Source: Aliivibrio_A kagoshimensis (GTDB taxonomy: Bacteria > Pseudomonadota > Gammaproteobacteria > Enterobacterales > Vibrionaceae). From it: a stretch of DNA of 15,400 bases. The stretch spans positions 1 to 15,400 of the forward strand of contig NZ_JAKJSQ010000077.1 in NCBI RefSeq assembly GCF_050337105.1, in the 5' to 3' direction. Under the pieces are notes generated by a model, which worked only from the letters and a program-made list of their open reading frames with translations, did no database searches and was not told the origin of the DNA. Positions 14,047 to 15,400 of the stretch are shown piece by piece; within the stretch, counting starts at the first letter, position 1, and each line of letters starts with the position of its first letter. The position numbers and the translations under genes are program-made.

Positions 14047-15400
14047 ATGAGTAAGCGAGTCCTTGTACTTGGAGAAGATGCCCGTAGCTTCTTGACTGTT
14101 ATTCGTTCATTGGCGACTTCCGGCTACGAAGTTCATGCTGTTTGTTATGATCAACAAAGCCCTGCATTCAAATCTTGTTTTCTAACCACTGTTCATACTT
14201 ATAATTATCAAGCTTATACACAGCAACAGTGGCTAGACAGAGTATTAGCTCTGATTCAACGCTATCAGTTCGATCTTGTTATCCCTTGTGATGAACGAGC
14301 CATCTATCCATTGTGGTCTCAACGATCTTTTATACCTTCGGACACACAACTTGCCATTTCAAACTCACTCTCATTGGATATTTTGTTTGATAAATGGAAA
14401 ACGAAGCGAGCAGCAATAGAGTGTGGCGTTTCAGTTGCTAAAGGTGACATCTTTGATTTACGGCATGTAAGTTATCAGACAATTAGTAGTGATTATGGGA
14501 AACAGTTTGTCATTAAACCACTTCAATCGTTTAATGAAGATTCACTGTCGAGTAGACAGAATGTCAAGATCATCAATAATGAACAGGAATATGACGTTTT
14601 TGCGAATTCATTAAGTGAAAACAATACTTCCTTTTTAATTGAAGAGTTCTTTGAAGGTAAAGGTGAAGGATTATCAATTTTTGCCGTCGAAGGTAAGATC
14701 CATGCTGCTTTTGCTCACATTCGTGTTGCAGAACCTAAGCAAGGAGGTGGTAGTTCTTATCGTAAAAGCATCCCACTTGATCCGGAACTTCTTACTGCTA
14801 CCGAAAAATTGTGTGGGGAAACAAACTATACGGGTGTCGGTATGTTTGAATATCGCCGTAATGTTGAAACCAGAGAGTGGATATTGGTCGAAGTTAATGC
14901 AAGGTTTTGGGGCTCACTGCCATTAGCCGTTGCAGCCGGAGTAGATTTCCCTCAATTGTATGCTGACTATCTCATTAATGGTGAATTACCAAATCAACCA
15001 TTATTAAAATACGATGAAGACTATTATGGCAGACAATTAATTGCTGACCTATACAGGATAAAAGGTGATGCTGAATATGACCATGCTCATTATTCTACGA
15101 GCAAAGTCATAGTAAGTGTAACCAAAAATTTATTAAGCTTTGGTCGGGTTCTTGTCGGGAAAGAGAAGCTGGACAGCTTTTCTTGGAGTGATATTAGTCC
15201 GTTCATACATGAGATAAAAACAGTCATTGAGCAATTCACTTGGGTACTGACAAAAAAGAGTCCATTTTTAATAAATAGACGGAGAATTAAAGTAAAAAAG
15301 AAGTTACATCAATTGTTTACTCTGAATCCCGACCGAAGGGTACTTTTTATCTGTTACGGTAATATTATGCGAAGTTCATTTTCAGAGCACTATTTAACGA
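14047..15400 (+). CDS. ATP-grasp ligase fused to LMW protein tyrosine phosphatase (3' partial)
   Basis: An open frame of 451 codons that runs off the window end. ATG 14047 gives the typical ATP-grasp opening MSKRVLVLGEDARS; ATG 14026 in frame would add seven residues and has a slightly better ribosome site distance. Residues 1-330 are an ATP-grasp carboxylate-amine ligase: nucleotide-like N-domain, DLVIPCDERA, LFDKWKTKRAAIECGV, KQFVIKP, the FLIEEFFEGKGEGLSIFAV strand, and the metal-binding ILVEVNARFWGSLPLAVAAGVDFP. A basic linker (RRRIKVKKK) follows. From residue 430, RRVLFICYGNIMRSSFSEH is the start of a low-molecular-weight tyrosine phosphatase with its CX5RS loop intact (Cys436, Arg442, Ser443). 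The ligase may join an amino acid or other carboxylate to a surface glycan or its precursor; the phosphatase resembles Wzb types acting on tyrosine kinases of polysaccharide export. Substrates are inferred only. Confidence 0.83.
   Translation, partial: MSKRVLVLGEDARSFLTVIRSLATSGYEVHAVCYDQQSPAFKSCFLTTVHTYNYQAYTQQQWLDRVLALIQRYQFDLVIPCDERAIYPLWSQRSFIPSDTQLAISNSLSLDILFDKWKTKRAAIECGVSVAKGDIFDLRHVSYQTISSDYGKQFVIKPLQSFNEDSLSSRQNVKIINNEQEYDVFANSLSENNTSFLIEEFFEGKGEGLSIFAVEGKIHAAFAHIRVAEPKQGGGSSYRKSIPLDPELLTATEKLCGETNYTGVGMFEYRRNVETREWILVEVNARFWGSLPLAVAAGVDFPQLYADYLINGELPNQPLLKYDEDYYGRQLIADLYRIKGDAEYDHAHYSTSKVIVSVTKNLLSFGRVLVGKEKLDSFSWSDISPFIHEIKTVIEQFTWVLTKKSPFLINRRRIKVKKKLHQLFTLNPDRRVLFICYGNIMRSSFSEHYLT

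Noticed and set aside
14639..14926. 95-codon plus-strand frame within the ATP-grasp gene
   Set aside because: It is an out-of-frame shadow; the continuous ATP-grasp frame carries all recognisable motifs.

Overview
The window looks like chromosomal DNA from a marine gammaproteobacterium, most probably a Vibrionaceae member. It is AT-rich and densely coded, with Shine-Dalgarno-led genes and perfect-stem terminators. It carries a LuxT/SwrT-like TetR regulator, a YfcZ-family protein and a CspA-family cold-shock protein that are typical of that group. The species assignment is inference; there is no rRNA or other decisive marker.

Left part (1-4604), housekeeping and small genes: a short NadD-like nucleotide adenylyltransferase followed at 18 bp by a small exported protein of unknown function; convergent to these, a cupin-domain putative regulator; a PlsC-type acyltransferase; a secreted protein made of eight in-register 20-residue leucine-rich repeats; a cold-shock protein; and a YfcZ/DUF406 protein.

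Middle (4673-7095), lipid metabolism and regulation: a long-chain acyl-CoA synthetase reads leftward towards the YfcZ gene. Its promoter carries a good candidate FadR operator. Divergent from it is the LuxT-like regulator, ending in a strong terminator.

Right part (7195-15400), envelope and exopolysaccharide region: a PEP-CTERM protein is preceded by a sigma-54 -24/-12 promoter of exact spacing. Convergent to it is the large PrsT-type TPR lipoprotein of the exosortase/PEP-CTERM system. Then come a BcsL/FemAB-like GNAT acyltransferase, a membrane-anchored right-handed beta-helix protein resembling polysaccharide lyases (its 3' end overlaps the GNAT gene tail-to-tail), and a truncated gene for an ATP-grasp ligase fused to a low-molecular-weight protein tyrosine phosphatase. 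Together these look like the left edge of an exopolysaccharide/PEP-CTERM export and sorting locus. The exosortase, the PrsK/PrsR regulators and the glycosyltransferases are not in the window and would be expected to the right.

Most noteworthy: the ATP-grasp/phosphatase fusion, the sigma-54 promoter with an abutting 14-bp palindrome, the FadR-like operator, and the regular repeat protein. No CRISPR array, tRNA, rRNA, insertion sequence or phage gene was seen.
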